Below are positions 18,374 through 25,500 of a stretch of DNA of 49,338 nucleotides, in pieces. Source of the stretch: Bacteroidales bacterium (GTDB lineage Bacteria > Bacteroidota > Bacteroidia > Bacteroidales > WCHB1-69). The notes beneath the pieces were generated by a model. It made no database searches, was not told the origin of the DNA, and saw only the letters and a list, made by a program, of their open reading frames with translations. The number at the start of each line of letters is the position of its first letter. The first letter of the stretch is position 1. The stretch spans positions 1 through 49,338 of the forward strand of contig JAEEIG010000111.1 of the NCBI GenBank assembly GCA_016281255.1. The letters are read 5' to 3'. The position numbers and the translations under genes were made by a program.

Positions 18374-19540
18374 CTAACAGCCTTTTGCGCGGCGGGGATC
18401 CTGACGGATCTTCGCCGCCATTTTTTTGTCATCAAGCGGGAGACGTTGCGGACCAACGGAGTAATCCTTGCCGGTCTGCTTCCAAGCAAGGTAGCATTCC
18501 CGGATTTCGTCGCGCCAGCCCCTGCGGATGAAGAACTGGCCGGTGCGGTCCCAGAAGTCGTTGACCTCGATGACCACCGGGCCGTCGTCGGTGAGGGCGA
18601 TGTCCCAGCCTGCCACCTTGCAATAAGGGAACGCCTGCTGGAAACGGATAACCTCCGCCTTCACGGCCTCCCAGTTCTCGACGAGAACCCCGTTCAGCTG
18701 CGCCCCGCTGTCGGGATGGCAGTCGATGTCTTTCACGTTGCGCCAGCCGCCGAACTGGATGGCGTGGCGGATCTCGCCGGTGGCCACATCCACGCAGACA
18801 TCCACGTTCCCGCCGCCGCCCGCGTTATCGACGCAGCGGCCGGCCCGCCCGACCTTGATGAACGTGGCGATCACCTTCGCCGAGCCGTCCGGATAGAGGG
18901 CGGTCATGAAACGCACCGTGTTGACGGACGAGGCATTGAAAGCGGCGAACTGGGCCGTCTGCCGCACCACGCTCTCGAAAACCAGCGCCTCGTCGCCCAA
19001 AACGGACGAAAGAGCCAGCTGTTGTCCGTCGAAGCGGGTCAACGTTGCGTCATCATCTTGATAGTCGATACTTTTGATCACCCAGACATTGTCGCCGTGC
19101 GAGCTCTCCGTGGTCTTGATGACGCAGGATTGCACCCCCTTGGCCTTCATGATACGCAACACCCCGGCGAGATTGCCAGCACATTCGGAATGAACCGTGT
19201 AACGGCCTTCGGGTTGGTAGTGGCAGTACAGTTCGGAAGTCCGCACCCCCGTGTTTTCCAGCATCTTGTGCGCCACAAACTTGTTGCGGGCCAGCGACAT
19301 ATACTTCAACGGGTTGAGCAGTTCCAGATAATACCGCTGCTCGTCCAATCCCAGGAAATCGCGGCGGAAATCCTCGCTCCGTTTCTCAAATTCGAACTCG
19401 TAATACTCCTCTGGCCGCAAACCCTTGGCACGATAGAGGGAGAGATAGTCTCGAATCACCCTCATCCGCGCCGGAACGGGATACTTCCTTGCCAGCTGAA
19501 TGGCGTGATAAACGGCTGATATGTTGCTTCTTATAGACAT
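18374..19540 (-). CDS. Sugar-transfer-associated ATP-grasp enzyme
   Basis: 388 residues. The middle and C-terminal parts show an ATP-grasp ligase: CVIKTTESSHGDNVWVI (ATP-binding lysine strand and loop), LVFESVVRQ, NTVRFMTALYPDGSAKV, NAGGGGNVDVCVD and the metal-binding VVIEVNDFWD near the end. This matches the family called sugar-transfer-associated ATP-grasp, predicted to ligate a carboxylate to an amine or hydroxyl during polysaccharide tailoring. The substrate is unknown. It is the last gene of the minus-strand run that begins with hddA. Its last codons overlap the terminator of the convergent efflux operon, and its stop is 7 bases from the channel gene stop. Confidence 0.85.
   Translation of the reverse strand: MSIRSNISAVYHAIQLARKYPVPARMRVIRDYLSLYRAKGLRPEEYYEFEFEKRSEDFRRDFLGLDEQRYYLELLNPLKYMSLARNKFVAHKMLENTGVRTSELYCHYQPEGRYTVHSECAGNLAGVLRIMKAKGVQSCVIKTTESSHGDNVWVIKSIDYQDDDATLTRFDGQQLALSSVLGDEALVFESVVRQTAQFAAFNASSVNTVRFMTALYPDGSAKVIATFIKVGRAGRCVDNAGGGGNVDVCVDVATGEIRHAIQFGGWRNVKDIDCHPDSGAQLNGVLVENWEAVKAEVIRFQQAFPYCKVAGWDIALTDDGPVVIEVNDFWDRTGQFFIRRGWRDEIRECYLAWKQTGKDYSVGPQRLPLDDKKMAAKIRQDPRRAKGC
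18389..18427 (+). terminator. Intrinsic terminator of the RND efflux operon
   Basis: A 13-base-pair stem (left arm 18389-18401, right arm 18406-18418, loop TGAC) with two G-U wobbles, followed by CA and a run of T at 18421-18427 (read on the plus strand). It begins 22 bases after the channel gene stop. It lies within the last 55 bases of the convergent ATP-grasp gene, so the same DNA also codes for its C-terminus. Confidence 0.85.
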
Positions 19541-19556
19541 TGACTTTGAATTTTGA

Positions 19557-19626
19557 CCCAGGGCTGCGGCCTGCGGCCTTTCCCAGGGCTACCGAGCTCT
19601 TGTCCCTTCGGGACTGCTCAAGGAAA
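19557..19626. repeat. Structured intergenic repeat, copy B
   Basis: The second copy of the element at 4474-4545. The hairpin reads GTCCC-TTC-GGGAC here but GCCCC-TATC-GGGGC in copy A, a paired change that keeps the stem. The outer part, ACCCAGGGCT then a GCGGCC-rich stretch, differs more. As with copy A it lies between two genes of the minus strand (ATP-grasp start and acyltransferase stop). Confidence 0.7.
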
Positions 19627-19672
19627 TAATTTTAATTTACGTAGGCTTTTACACTCGCCAACTACTAACTAT

Positions 19673-20410
19673 TTATAAATGTGTGCGGACATAATGGTAC
19701 TTTTCGTCCATCTCTCGTTGGATGTCCAAGTCGAAAATACGTTTCATGCCTGTCGCTTTCACGGAGGCGGGCATCCCTGCCAGCAGACTGTGAGGTTCGA
19801 TATTGGAGAAATCCTTGTTTACCAAACTGTTGGATGCCACTATGGTTTTATCGGGGACAACTGCGCCTTTGGTAAAAGTGGTGCGGTTGCCGACCCAGAT
19901 GTCCTCGCCGAGGATGATGGGCTTGGTCAAGGGCCCGATTTCCCCGTTCTTGTTGAGATTCTGCACGTAATGGAACGTCGTGTCCATGAACTGGCAGTCC
20001 CATGCCGCGCGCACGTTGCTTCCGATGACAATCCGGTCAAAGCAGAAAATCTTAAGGTTGGTGCCGAAATAGGATTCCCTTTCGCCGAACTCCAACGTCG
20101 CATTGTCGGAAATCACCACGTAGGAGCCGTGACCGAAGATGACAGGTCCGTTGAAGATGAGCGTTCCCCGCACGTTCCAGATGCACTGTTGGATGGCGGT
20201 ATCGACATAATGGTCGTTTTTCCCGATTCTGATCATCCCGGAGGTGATGGGTCCATTGATGACGATTTTCCCCGTAAGACTGCGGAAAGTCACCTTCCCG
20301 TAGAGCCACACCGGCAGTTTCTTCGCCACCGCGAAGGGGAACACCTTGAAGTTGAACCAGAGGGTCTTAATCACGTTGATGGTTCGGATGATATATAGGA
20401 ATCGTCGCAT
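19673..20410 (-). CDS. Left-handed beta-helix acyltransferase
   Basis: 245 residues from the ATG at 20410. The frame continues upstream only to a TTG and has no conserved sequence there. Hexapeptide repeats typical of the LbH fold are seen in the middle (VIFGHGSYVVISDNATLEFG, IVIGSNVRAAWDCQFMDT). The CoA-binding end follows (PIILGEDIWVGNRTTFTKGA, VVASNSLVNKDF). It probably O- or N-acetylates a sugar of the surface glycan. It lies in a minus-strand run with the GDP-heptose genes. Family assignment is secure; the substrate is not known. Confidence 0.82.
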   Translation of the reverse strand: MRRFLYIIRTINVIKTLWFNFKVFPFAVAKKLPVWLYGKVTFRSLTGKIVINGPITSGMIRIGKNDHYVDTAIQQCIWNVRGTLIFNGPVIFGHGSYVVISDNATLEFGERESYFGTNLKIFCFDRIVIGSNVRAAWDCQFMDTTFHYVQNLNKNGEIGPLTKPIILGEDIWVGNRTTFTKGAVVPDKTIVASNSLVNKDFSNIEPHSLLAGMPASVKATGMKRIFDLDIQREMDEKYHYVRTHL

Positions 20411-20443
20411 ATTAGTTTCAAATTTCAAATCTAAATTCCCTGG

Positions 20444-20464
20444 TCTTAAGTCTTAAGTCTCAAG
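20444..20464. repeat. Heptanucleotide tandem repeat (TCTTAAG)3
   Basis: Two exact copies of TCTTAAG and one variant TCTCAAG. It starts five bases downstream of the gmhA stop codon (minus strand) and fills most of the gap before the acyltransferase gene. Confidence 0.8.
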
Positions 20465-20469
20465 TCTAT

Positions 20470-21048
20470 TTATTTCCCAAACATCGCAGTCTCCACCAAT
20501 TCGCAAATAATATGCCCGATCATGATGTGGCTCTCCTGGATGCGCGGGGTGTCTTTGGAGGGCACATTCAGCAGCGTGTCGGCATAGTCTTTCATCGCAC
20601 CGCCGGTCTCGCCGGTCAAGGCGATGATTTTCACTCCCATCTCTTTGGCCACCTCAAAAGCGTTGAGGATGTTTTTGGAGTTGCCGGAAGTGGAGATGCC
20701 CACGATGACATCACCGGTTTTGGCAGTGCCGCGCAGCAGGCGCGAGAAGATGAGGTCGTAGCCGTAGTCGTTGCCCACCGCGGTAAGGTAGGAGGTGTTG
20801 CAGTGGAGGGCTTCGGCGTTGAGCGGTGGCCGGTCGAAGTAGAAACGGCCGGAGAGTTCCGCGGCAAGGTGTTGCGCGTCTGCCGCGCTGCCGCCGTTGC
20901 CACAGAAATGGATTTTGCCGCCGTTGCGCAGAGAAGCGGTGATCATGTCTGCTGCCTGTTGGATGCGGCCGAGGAATTCGGGGTTGTTCAAAATCGCCTG
21001 TTTCGCGGCGATGGATTGTTCGATGGATTGGGGGATTCTGGGGTTCAT
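20470..21048 (-). CDS. gmhA: Sedoheptulose-7-phosphate isomerase (phosphoheptose isomerase)
   Basis: A 192-residue SIS-domain isomerase that makes D-glycero-D-manno-heptose 7-phosphate, the first step of ADP- or GDP-heptose synthesis. The phosphosugar site is seen at residues 48-64 (FCGNGGSAADAQHLAAE) and in GISTSGNSKNIL. The length matches the family. The neighbours hddC and hddA identify the GDP-D-glycero-alpha-D-manno-heptose branch, used in capsules and S-layer glycans. The ATG at 21048 follows the hddC stop by 28 bases, a gap filled mainly by a 7-base tandem repeat. Confidence 0.95.
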   Translation of the reverse strand: MNPRIPQSIEQSIAAKQAILNNPEFLGRIQQAADMITASLRNGGKIHFCGNGGSAADAQHLAAELSGRFYFDRPPLNAEALHCNTSYLTAVGNDYGYDLIFSRLLRGTAKTGDVIVGISTSGNSKNILNAFEVAKEMGVKIIALTGETGGAMKDYADTLLNVPSKDTPRIQESHIMIGHIICELVETAMFGK

Positions 21049-21055
21049 GATGAGT

Positions 21056-21076
21056 TTAAGGGTTAAGGGTTAAGGG
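21056..21076. repeat. Heptanucleotide tandem repeat (TTAAGGG)3
   Basis: Three exact copies of TTAAGGG, touching the hddC stop codon (TAA, 21079-21077 on the minus strand). Read in the sense of the gene it is (CCCTTAA)3. With a 7-base period the TAA triplets fall in all three frames. Confidence 0.9.
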
Positions 21077-21778
21077 TTAGAGTTCGTTTTGGGCACGGGC
21101 GTAGTCTTCGGGGATGCCGATGTCGATGAAATAGCCGTCGGAAGGCATGGCAAAAAACCGTTCTTGCGTGTAAAGTTTCTCCATCAAGTCTTTCTCAAAG
21201 GAAAACTTTTTGGGTCGAGGATATTTTTCGAAAAGGGCACGGTTTATCATATAGACACCGCCGTTGATGAAGCCGCGACCTGCAGAGATTCCCTTTTCAG
21301 AGAAAAGGATGATCATGTTGTTGTTGCCGATGGTCACACTCCCGTATCGAGCCACATCGTCCACCTCGCGCAACACGATGCTCAGCAAGCAGTTCTTTGC
21401 TGCATAAAAATGCTCGAATTCGGTGAGATCCACCTTGAACATGGTGTCACCATTGATGACCAACACGTTGTCGGTCTTGCATTTGGACATGGCGAAAAGA
21501 ATGCCGCCACCGGTGCCAAGGGGTTCCACCTCCACGGCGTAGTCAATCTCCAGCGATTTGTATTGCGTACCGAAAAACTCTTCTATCTTTTCATGCAGAT
21601 AGCCTACGGATAGAATCACTTTGGTGTATCCATAATCTACCAGATAATCAAGGATATACGTCAGAAAAGGCTTCCCGTTGACAGGTGCCATCGGCTTGGG
21701 GACGTCCTTTACCACGCCTTGCAGCCGGGTACCAAACCCACCTGCCAATACGATGGCCTCTTTATAGTTATTTTTCAT
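21077..21778 (-). CDS. hddC: D-glycero-alpha-D-manno-heptose 1-phosphate guanylyltransferase
   Basis: 233 residues from the ATG at 21778. A sugar nucleotidyltransferase: LAGGFGTRL (about 11-19), the DVPKPMAPV motif and VLVINGDTMFKVDL for the metal. It transfers GMP from GTP to heptose 1-phosphate. The frame has two more in-frame ATGs at 21814 and 21796 inside a repeat of CGATGA units; the conserved sequence begins only after the third, so I chose that one. If the first is used, the start overlaps the hddA stop by four bases. Assignment to heptose rather than another sugar rests on the gmhA and hddA neighbours. Confidence 0.85.
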   Translation of the reverse strand: MKNNYKEAIVLAGGFGTRLQGVVKDVPKPMAPVNGKPFLTYILDYLVDYGYTKVILSVGYLHEKIEEFFGTQYKSLEIDYAVEVEPLGTGGGILFAMSKCKTDNVLVINGDTMFKVDLTEFEHFYAAKNCLLSIVLREVDDVARYGSVTIGNNNMIILFSEKGISAGRGFINGGVYMINRALFEKYPRPKKFSFEKDLMEKLYTQERFFAMPSDGYFIDIGIPEDYARAQNEL

Positions 21779-21838
21779 CGCTTCATCGTTTTTCATCGTC
21801 TCATCGATTTTCATCGCCTCATCGTCTCATCGTTCATC
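21772..21838. repeat. Irregular CGATGA repeat across the hddA-hddC junction
   Basis: Eight copies of CGATGA (minus strand; TCATCG on the plus strand) in about 65 bases, spaced 6 to 11 bases apart. The array covers the last codons of hddA, its stop and all three possible hddC starts. Each unit holds an ATG overlapping a TGA, so starts and stops occur in several frames. Confidence 0.85.
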
Positions 21839-22854
21839 GTCCATGTCTTCAAACCTTCGGTGACAAACTCATAACGTTTCGACTGTCCGCCAAATTCGGC
21901 GAGGCGATCGATGACTTTGTAGCGCGCATTGGAGGGACAATAGAAGAACATGAAACCTCCGCCGCCCGCACCGGAAATCTTGCCACCGGTGGCGCCTGCT
22001 TGGATGGCGGCTGCGTAAACCTCATCGATGAAATCGTTGGAGACGCTGTCGGCCATCTGCTTCTTGTGCTGCCAACCCTCGTCCAGAATCTGACCGATGG
22101 CGTCCAAATCACCCTTCAGCAAAACCTCTTTCATGTGGAAAGCCTGCTCCTTCAGGGCTAACATCGCGTCAATCGACTTCTGCTTTTTGGCAGTGACGTT
22201 TTTCTGCTGTTCCTCGATGATTTTCGCGGAGACGTGACTGGTGGCCGTGTGGTAGAGCACGAGGTTGTGCGCTAACTCGTCCAGATAACGCTGGCGGATG
22301 CGCAACGGATTGACAATCACGTTGTCGCCGATGAATTCCATATAGTTGAATCCACCGAAAGTGGCTGCATATTGGTCTTGTTTGCCGCCTGCCATTTTCA
22401 GGTCGATACGCTCGATTTCGTATGCCAGCTTTGCAATGTCGTATTCGCCCAACGGCAGTTTCAGCCACTCCACAAAGGCACCCAAAATGGAAACGACCAA
22501 CGTGGAAGAGGTTCCCAAACCTGATCCCGGAGGTGCATCCACAAAAGTGCTCATCTTGAAAGACAACGGCTTGTGTGTGAACTGTTTGACAATGCGATTA
22601 TAAACGCCTTTGTGAAGAATGAAGTAGCCTTCGGGGGTTATATTCTCCGTAGCTGCAAGCGTTTCTCCCAACTCTTCCTTGGCCGGGTTCTCGAACACAA
22701 TCTGCCCGTTGTCCAAAGGCTCAAGGGTGGTATAGGCGTACATGTTGACCGTGGCGTTGAGGATAGCGCCGCCATAGATATCGGAAAAGGGTGAAACATC
22801 CGTTCCGCCACCGGCCAGACCTAATCTCAAGGGTACTTTGCTGCGAATAATCAT
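21811..22854 (-). CDS. hddA: D-glycero-alpha-D-manno-heptose 7-phosphate kinase
   Basis: A 347-residue GHMP kinase that phosphorylates C1 of heptose 7-phosphate. The N-terminal RSKVPLRLGLAGGGTDVSPF is diagnostic of the HddA/fucokinase-like group. DAPPGSGLGTSS (about 107-117) is the ATP loop, and KISGAGGGGFMFFYCP (near 290) is the third GHMP motif. It is the first gene of the minus-strand run hddA-hddC-gmhA-acyltransferase-ATP-grasp. The promoter box at 22935 supports an independent start of transcription. The product needs the GmhB phosphatase before HddC can act, and no such gene is in the window. Confidence 0.93.
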   Translation of the reverse strand: MIIRSKVPLRLGLAGGGTDVSPFSDIYGGAILNATVNMYAYTTLEPLDNGQIVFENPAKEELGETLAATENITPEGYFILHKGVYNRIVKQFTHKPLSFKMSTFVDAPPGSGLGTSSTLVVSILGAFVEWLKLPLGEYDIAKLAYEIERIDLKMAGGKQDQYAATFGGFNYMEFIGDNVIVNPLRIRQRYLDELAHNLVLYHTATSHVSAKIIEEQQKNVTAKKQKSIDAMLALKEQAFHMKEVLLKGDLDAIGQILDEGWQHKKQMADSVSNDFIDEVYAAAIQAGATGGKISGAGGGGFMFFYCPSNARYKVIDRLAEFGGQSKRYEFVTEGLKTWTMNDETMRR

Positions 22855-22934
22855 ATCGTGAATCTACAAATTATTGTTTTATCTTCTTTAATATCAGATT
22901 TATACGAAGATTCCTCAGCATATAAATCTTTATG

Positions 22935-22942
22935 CAAAGATA
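22935..22942 (-). promoter_or_regulatory. Bacteroidota -7 box for the GDP-heptose operon
   Basis: TATCTTTG followed by C on the minus strand, 80 bases before the hddA ATG and just past the stop of the GT4 gene. It overlaps an inverted repeat, ATCTTT-ATGC-AAAGAT. Confidence 0.7.
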
Positions 22943-22946
22943 GCAT

Positions 22947-24080
22947 TTATTTTAACATGTCGAGAATGCTGTCGATGGCCGCCGAGAAGGTGGGCCAAGC
23001 GTATTTTTTCTTCTCTTCCACCACATTCCGTTCAAACTCCTCCTGCTTGTTTTTTTCGAAGAAACGACACAACGCATCGGCAATCTGCTTGGCATCGGGT
23101 TCCACCACGTAACCGATTTTCCCGTCAGGCACGATTTCGGCAAGACCGCCCACATGGGTGACCAACATCGGTTTCTCGAAGTGGAAAGCGATTTGCGTCA
23201 CGCCGCTTTGGGTGGCCGTTTTGTAGGGTTGTGCCACGATGTCGGCCGCACTGAAATAACGGTTCACCTCGCTGTCGGGGATGAAATCGGTGCAGAGCAC
23301 TACCCTGTCTTCTATTTGCAGGTCTTTGATTTGCTTGAGGTAAGGTTCCGGGTCGCCGTAGAACTCGCCCGCCACAATCAGTTTGACATTGTCCTCCTTC
23401 AGACGGCTGTCAGCAAAGGCTTCCAGCAACAGATCCAGACCCTTGTAGCCGCGAATGAACCCGAAAAAGAGCACATAGCGGTTGTCGGGACTGAGGTTCA
23501 ACAACGAGAGAGCCTCTTCGCGAGACAAACGTTCTCCATAGTGATCGTACAGCGGGTGCGGACTGAATACGGCGGGTTTGTCTTGGGTGAAGAGTCGCAG
23601 GTCGGCCAGCACCGACTTCGACATGGCCACGAAGCCGTCGGTGGGACGGATGAAGTAACGGACGAACATCTTGTCGCCGGGACGGTGTTCGTGAGGGATG
23701 ACATTATCGAGGATGGAGACAAGCCGGGTGTGTTTGTTCTTGCGCACGATGCGTGCAATGGTGCCGAAGCAGGGCGACATGAAGGGCAGCCAGAACTTGG
23801 TGATCATCAGGTCGGGTTTCTTGCGGGCGATTTCGCGTCCCACCTTGAACCAGTTGAACGGGTTGTAGGAGTGGACTTTCCGCACAATCTTGAGTCCTTC
23901 GGGCGCGGGTTCGGTGCTGTATTGCGTCTTCCCGGGGAAGAGGAAGTTCGGATATTGGTGGGTGAAGGTGTAAATCTCAACCTCATGACCCTGGTTCTGA
24001 TATTCGTAGGCGAGCCGTTCGTTGAACGCCGACAGTCCGCCGCGATAGGGGTATGCTGTTCCGAGAATGATGATTTTCAT
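22947..24080 (-). CDS. GT4-family (GT-B) glycosyltransferase
   Basis: 377 residues from the ATG at 24080. The frame stays open upstream for 40 codons, but MKIIILGTAYPYRGGLSAFNERLA is the classical GT-B beginning. The C-terminal donor-binding domain is clear: RYVLFFGFIRGYKGLDLLLE, then KPMLVTHVGGLAEIVPDG, which carries the EX7E-like site. It transfers a sugar from a nucleotide donor to a lipid-linked or growing glycan on the cytoplasmic side. It precedes the GDP-heptose genes, so a heptosyl or mannosyl donor is possible but not shown. Confidence 0.88.
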   Translation of the reverse strand: MKIIILGTAYPYRGGLSAFNERLAYEYQNQGHEVEIYTFTHQYPNFLFPGKTQYSTEPAPEGLKIVRKVHSYNPFNWFKVGREIARKKPDLMITKFWLPFMSPCFGTIARIVRKNKHTRLVSILDNVIPHEHRPGDKMFVRYFIRPTDGFVAMSKSVLADLRLFTQDKPAVFSPHPLYDHYGERLSREEALSLLNLSPDNRYVLFFGFIRGYKGLDLLLEAFADSRLKEDNVKLIVAGEFYGDPEPYLKQIKDLQIEDRVVLCTDFIPDSEVNRYFSAADIVAQPYKTATQSGVTQIAFHFEKPMLVTHVGGLAEIVPDGKIGYVVEPDAKQIADALCRFFEKNKQEEFERNVVEEKKKYAWPTFSAAIDSILDMLK

Positions 24081-24083
24081 AAT

Positions 24084-24140
24084 TTTATACGCTTTCGGGT
24101 ATAAAAACGCTGCAATTATCGAATTTATACCTTTTCGGGT
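24084..24140 (-). repeat. Direct repeat in the leader of the GT4 gene
   Basis: TTTATACnnTTTCGGGT occurs at 24084-24100 and again at 24124-24140, exactly 40 bases apart, with only the two n positions different. Both copies lie between the promoter box (24142-24149) and the ATG at 24080, so they would be in the 5' untranslated RNA. Confidence 0.6.
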
Positions 24141-24141
24141 G

Positions 24142-24149
24142 CAAAAGTA
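24142..24149 (-). promoter_or_regulatory. Bacteroidota -7 box for the GT4 gene
   Basis: TACTTTTG followed by C on the minus strand, a match to TAnnTTTG, 61 bases before the ATG at 24080. It lies just past the hipT stop, which supports separate transcription from the toxin-antitoxin operon. Confidence 0.7.
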
Positions 24150-24178
24150 CAAAAAAATGTGATGCGAATACCCTTTGA

Positions 24179-25177
24179 TTATTCGCCCCTCACAAACCAC
24201 TGTCGCCGTTGGTTAATGATGCGCCAATAGTTGCGTTTCATCTTGTCGTTCAAGAAACTGCGGGCGATAAGTTCTTTAACCACGGGTGGAAACTCCATAA
24301 AAAGATCCAAAACTCGTTCGGCTCTTTTTGCAGGCAGTCCGATGCGTTGACCAAATCGCTTGAAATCAGTCCGGCATAAATGACCTGTTCGGAGCAGGGC
24401 GTTGCTCGGCTCTATGTCGGGGGCGAGGCCACCTTTCAATCCCAAATCATCGCTTTCAAGATGGAGGCGGGTGTTCGACAGGTCGTATGCGGGGGCGAGC
24501 GCATACTCGCCATTGTGATTGATGAGCGAGAAATTCTTCAGATGCGCATCCTCGTTTGCGTACAGGTAGTTGAATAACACCAGTTTAAAGAAACGCTCCG
24601 TTTCCACCATCCATGCCGGCACAATCGTTCGAATGGCATCGGCAATCATGGCGTAATGACCGTCATATTTGAAATTGCTGTCGGCGCCCTGCTCGGTTTT
24701 GCCAAGCACCGATGCAAAATCCTCCATCGAATACTTCGTCAAGTCGGGTTTCACATCAAACCTTCGAGTGATATACACCGGTTGTCCTTTCGCGCTGAAA
24801 CACAATGCATTCGCTGCCGTCTCAATGCCATAAACCTGTGAGGCTATCTGCATGGTGAGATGTTCGTTGGCAGGAATCTGTTTACGGGTTTGGATATTCA
24901 TCAGCGGAGCTGGTTTCAAGATAAATGTCCCTTGTTCATCAGGGTTCGACAGACGGATATGACCACGCTCCACCACGGCCGAATATTTCTCCTGCACACC
25001 GGAGATTGAAAGGTTACTCTGGTTTTCTGGCAAATCAGAGCTGGCATTAATGCCATCAAACTCAAAATCCAAAACAGGTGACACCTTTTCGCCACCAAAA
25101 AGCAACTTCAGTGCCATCGGCGAATAGGCATCATACCCGGGTTGCAAAGTGGCCGGACAAACGCTAATAGTTCTCAT
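24179..25177 (-). CDS. hipT: HipT-like serine/threonine kinase toxin (HipA core without the N-terminal subdomain)
   Basis: 332 residues from the ATG at 25177, which overlaps the hipS stop by four bases. HipA-fold kinase: the P-loop-like SISGVQEKYSAVV begins at residue 57, with serines at 57 and 59 where HipT proteins have their autophosphorylation sites. NEDAHLKN (208-215) carries the catalytic aspartate, and AYDLSNT (about 230-236) the metal-binding aspartate. The N-subdomain 1 of full-length HipA is missing; it is encoded by the separate upstream gene. E. coli HipT phosphorylates tryptophanyl-tRNA synthetase; the target here is unknown. All catalytic residues appear intact. Confidence 0.88.
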   Translation of the reverse strand: MRTISVCPATLQPGYDAYSPMALKLLFGGEKVSPVLDFEFDGINASSDLPENQSNLSISGVQEKYSAVVERGHIRLSNPDEQGTFILKPAPLMNIQTRKQIPANEHLTMQIASQVYGIETAANALCFSAKGQPVYITRRFDVKPDLTKYSMEDFASVLGKTEQGADSNFKYDGHYAMIADAIRTIVPAWMVETERFFKLVLFNYLYANEDAHLKNFSLINHNGEYALAPAYDLSNTRLHLESDDLGLKGGLAPDIEPSNALLRTGHLCRTDFKRFGQRIGLPAKRAERVLDLFMEFPPVVKELIARSFLNDKMKRNYWRIINQRRQWFVRGE

Positions 25178-25500
25178 TTTTCCTCCTTCCTCAGTGTCAC
25201 ATTGCCAATGCAGTCCTTCCCGCAAATCATCTCCAACATGCCGAAAAAGTCCTGCTCATCCACCTTGAAAACCGTACACAAGGCCTTGCGGTTGGAGCCT
25301 TCGGGCAGCAGGTTGGTGAAAAACGGGAAGATGCGGCTGGAACGGTAGGGCTCCTCCCTTTTGGGCAGCGACAATGCAATGGCAGGTGTTCCTGAATCAG
25401 CCAAATATTGGGCATTATAGGCGAACTCGTAATCATCCTGATTCCGTTCCGTCAGCTGGCCTGCGAGCCTATTGCCCAAATAAACATCCACTGTTCTCAT
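25174..25500 (-). CDS. hipS: HipS-like protein (HipA N-subdomain 1)
   Basis: 108 residues matching the couple_hipA domain: DVYLGNRLAGQLTE at the N-terminus, GTPAIALSLPKREEPY, and FFTNLLPEGSNRKALC. In HipBST systems this stand-alone domain binds the kinase and acts as the antitoxin, while in classical HipBA it is the first part of HipA. The start overlaps the hipB stop by four bases, and the stop overlaps hipT by four bases, so the three genes are translationally coupled. A frameshift that recently split one hipA is unlikely, because both junctions are clean ATGA overlaps and each part has its own normal ends. Confidence 0.85.
   Translation of the reverse strand: MRTVDVYLGNRLAGQLTERNQDDYEFAYNAQYLADSGTPAIALSLPKREEPYRSSRIFPFFTNLLPEGSNRKALCTVFKVDEQDFFGMLEMICGKDCIGNVTLRKEEK

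Noticed and set aside
17155-18489. 444-residue open frame on the minus strand
   Set aside because: It is antisense to the efflux channel gene, has no recognisable motif and arises from the GC-rich codon use of the real gene.
18446-19519. 357-residue open frame on the plus strand
   Set aside because: It is antisense to the ATP-grasp gene, whose motifs are unmistakable; the shadow protein has no family features.
21056-21076. TTAAGGG array as a telomere-like or CRISPR repeat
   Set aside because: Three copies without spacers or cas genes in the middle of an operon; it fits a short intergenic tandem repeat.
23154-24104. 316-residue open frame on the plus strand
   Set aside because: It is antisense to the GT4 gene and its low-complexity composition matches a mirror frame.
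25174-25177. hipS/hipT as one hipA gene broken by a recent frameshift
   Set aside because: Both junctions in the operon are clean ATGA overlaps, HipT begins with its own conserved sequence, and the sizes match the known three-gene HipBST form.
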